Source: Macrosoma leucophasiata (taxonomy: Eukaryota > Arthropoda > Insecta > Lepidoptera > Hedylidae). From it: a stretch of 64,000 nt of DNA. The stretch spans positions 17,244,001-17,308,000 of the forward strand of contig JAWQUS010000032.1 in the NCBI GenBank assembly GCA_036365455.1. Direction: 5' to 3'. The notes below the pieces were generated by a model that was not told the DNA's origin, did not search any database, and saw nothing but the letters and a program-made list of their open reading frames with translations. Below are positions 63,875-64,000 of the stretch, piece after piece; position 1 is the stretch's first letter; each line of letters opens with the position of its first letter. Both the position numbers and the translations under genes were made by a program.

Positions 63875-64000
63875 CGTGCTTCGGAGGGCACGTTAAACCG
63901 TCGGTCCCAGTTGCTATCGATAGCAAGCAGTTGTTAAACCTTGTCGGAGGCCTTATGGGCGGTTTGAAAACATCCGACAGCGGGTTGGCGACTAACCCAC
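63875..64000 (+). mobile_element. 5S-rRNA-like SINE, internal part, cut by window end
   Basis: CCGTGCTTCGGAGGGCACGT to GGGTTGGCGACTAACCCAC; the 5S-like head is missing. Confidence 0.75.

Overview
The window looks like nuclear DNA of a moth or butterfly (Lepidoptera). It is AT-rich and intron-rich, with canonical GT-AG splice sites. It is saturated with transposable elements whose types are common in that order: tRNA-headed SINEs, Helitron-like CTAG termini with a GC hairpin, jockey/CR1-type LINE 3' ends, hAT and Tc1/mariner MITEs. No species can be named from the sequence. There are no prokaryotic, CRISPR or recognisable viral features.

Two host genes are present, arranged head to head. On the minus strand a two-pore cation channel 1 gene (TPCN1) runs from its first coding exon near 52.0 kb to its stop at 5.9 kb. 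I traced 16 coding exons by splice signals and codon phase; all phases close and give an 800-residue protein, the size of the family. Introns 1 (15.3 kb) and 5 (13.8 kb) are very large and filled with repeats. On the plus strand ribosomal protein gene RpL6 starts at 53.5 kb; four coding exons are in the window and its 3' end is beyond it. A likely TOP-type leader exon lies at 53.07 kb.

Layout. 0-5.9 kb: intergenic DNA downstream of TPCN1, with MITEs (one hAT MITE with a perfect 8-bp target duplication at 2.96 kb, another at 3.98 kb), a LINE 3' end, and a tRNA-SINE inside a long-TIR element. 5.9-19.5 kb: TPCN1 exons 16 to 6, separated by SINE, LINE and MITE insertions. 19.5-33.2 kb: giant intron 5. 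It holds a nested composite: an outer hAT-like element (21.05-30.16 kb, TSD CTCCAGCC) contains a complete hAT transposon (21.12-24.09 kb, TSD GTCTAAAT, transposase split by one frameshift) and a 5'-truncated LINE. A Harbinger-like element with TAA duplications follows at 30.9-32.6 kb. 33.2-36.6 kb: exons 5 to 2. 36.6-51.9 kb: intron 1, with a 3-kb near-perfect inverted repeat (38.3-41.3 kb) and a tandem array of tRNA-like units (46.5-47.4 kb). 53.5-64 kb: RpL6, whose introns carry a full poly-A SINE, 5S-rRNA-like SINEs and three LINE copies, one with an uninterrupted 877-codon EN-RT frame.

Most interesting: a 141-bp in-frame tandem duplication across an exon/intron boundary of TPCN1, which creates two alternative donor sites; the 3-kb palindrome with twin fold-back hairpins; the tandem tRNA-like array; and a SINE family whose head resembles 5S rRNA.
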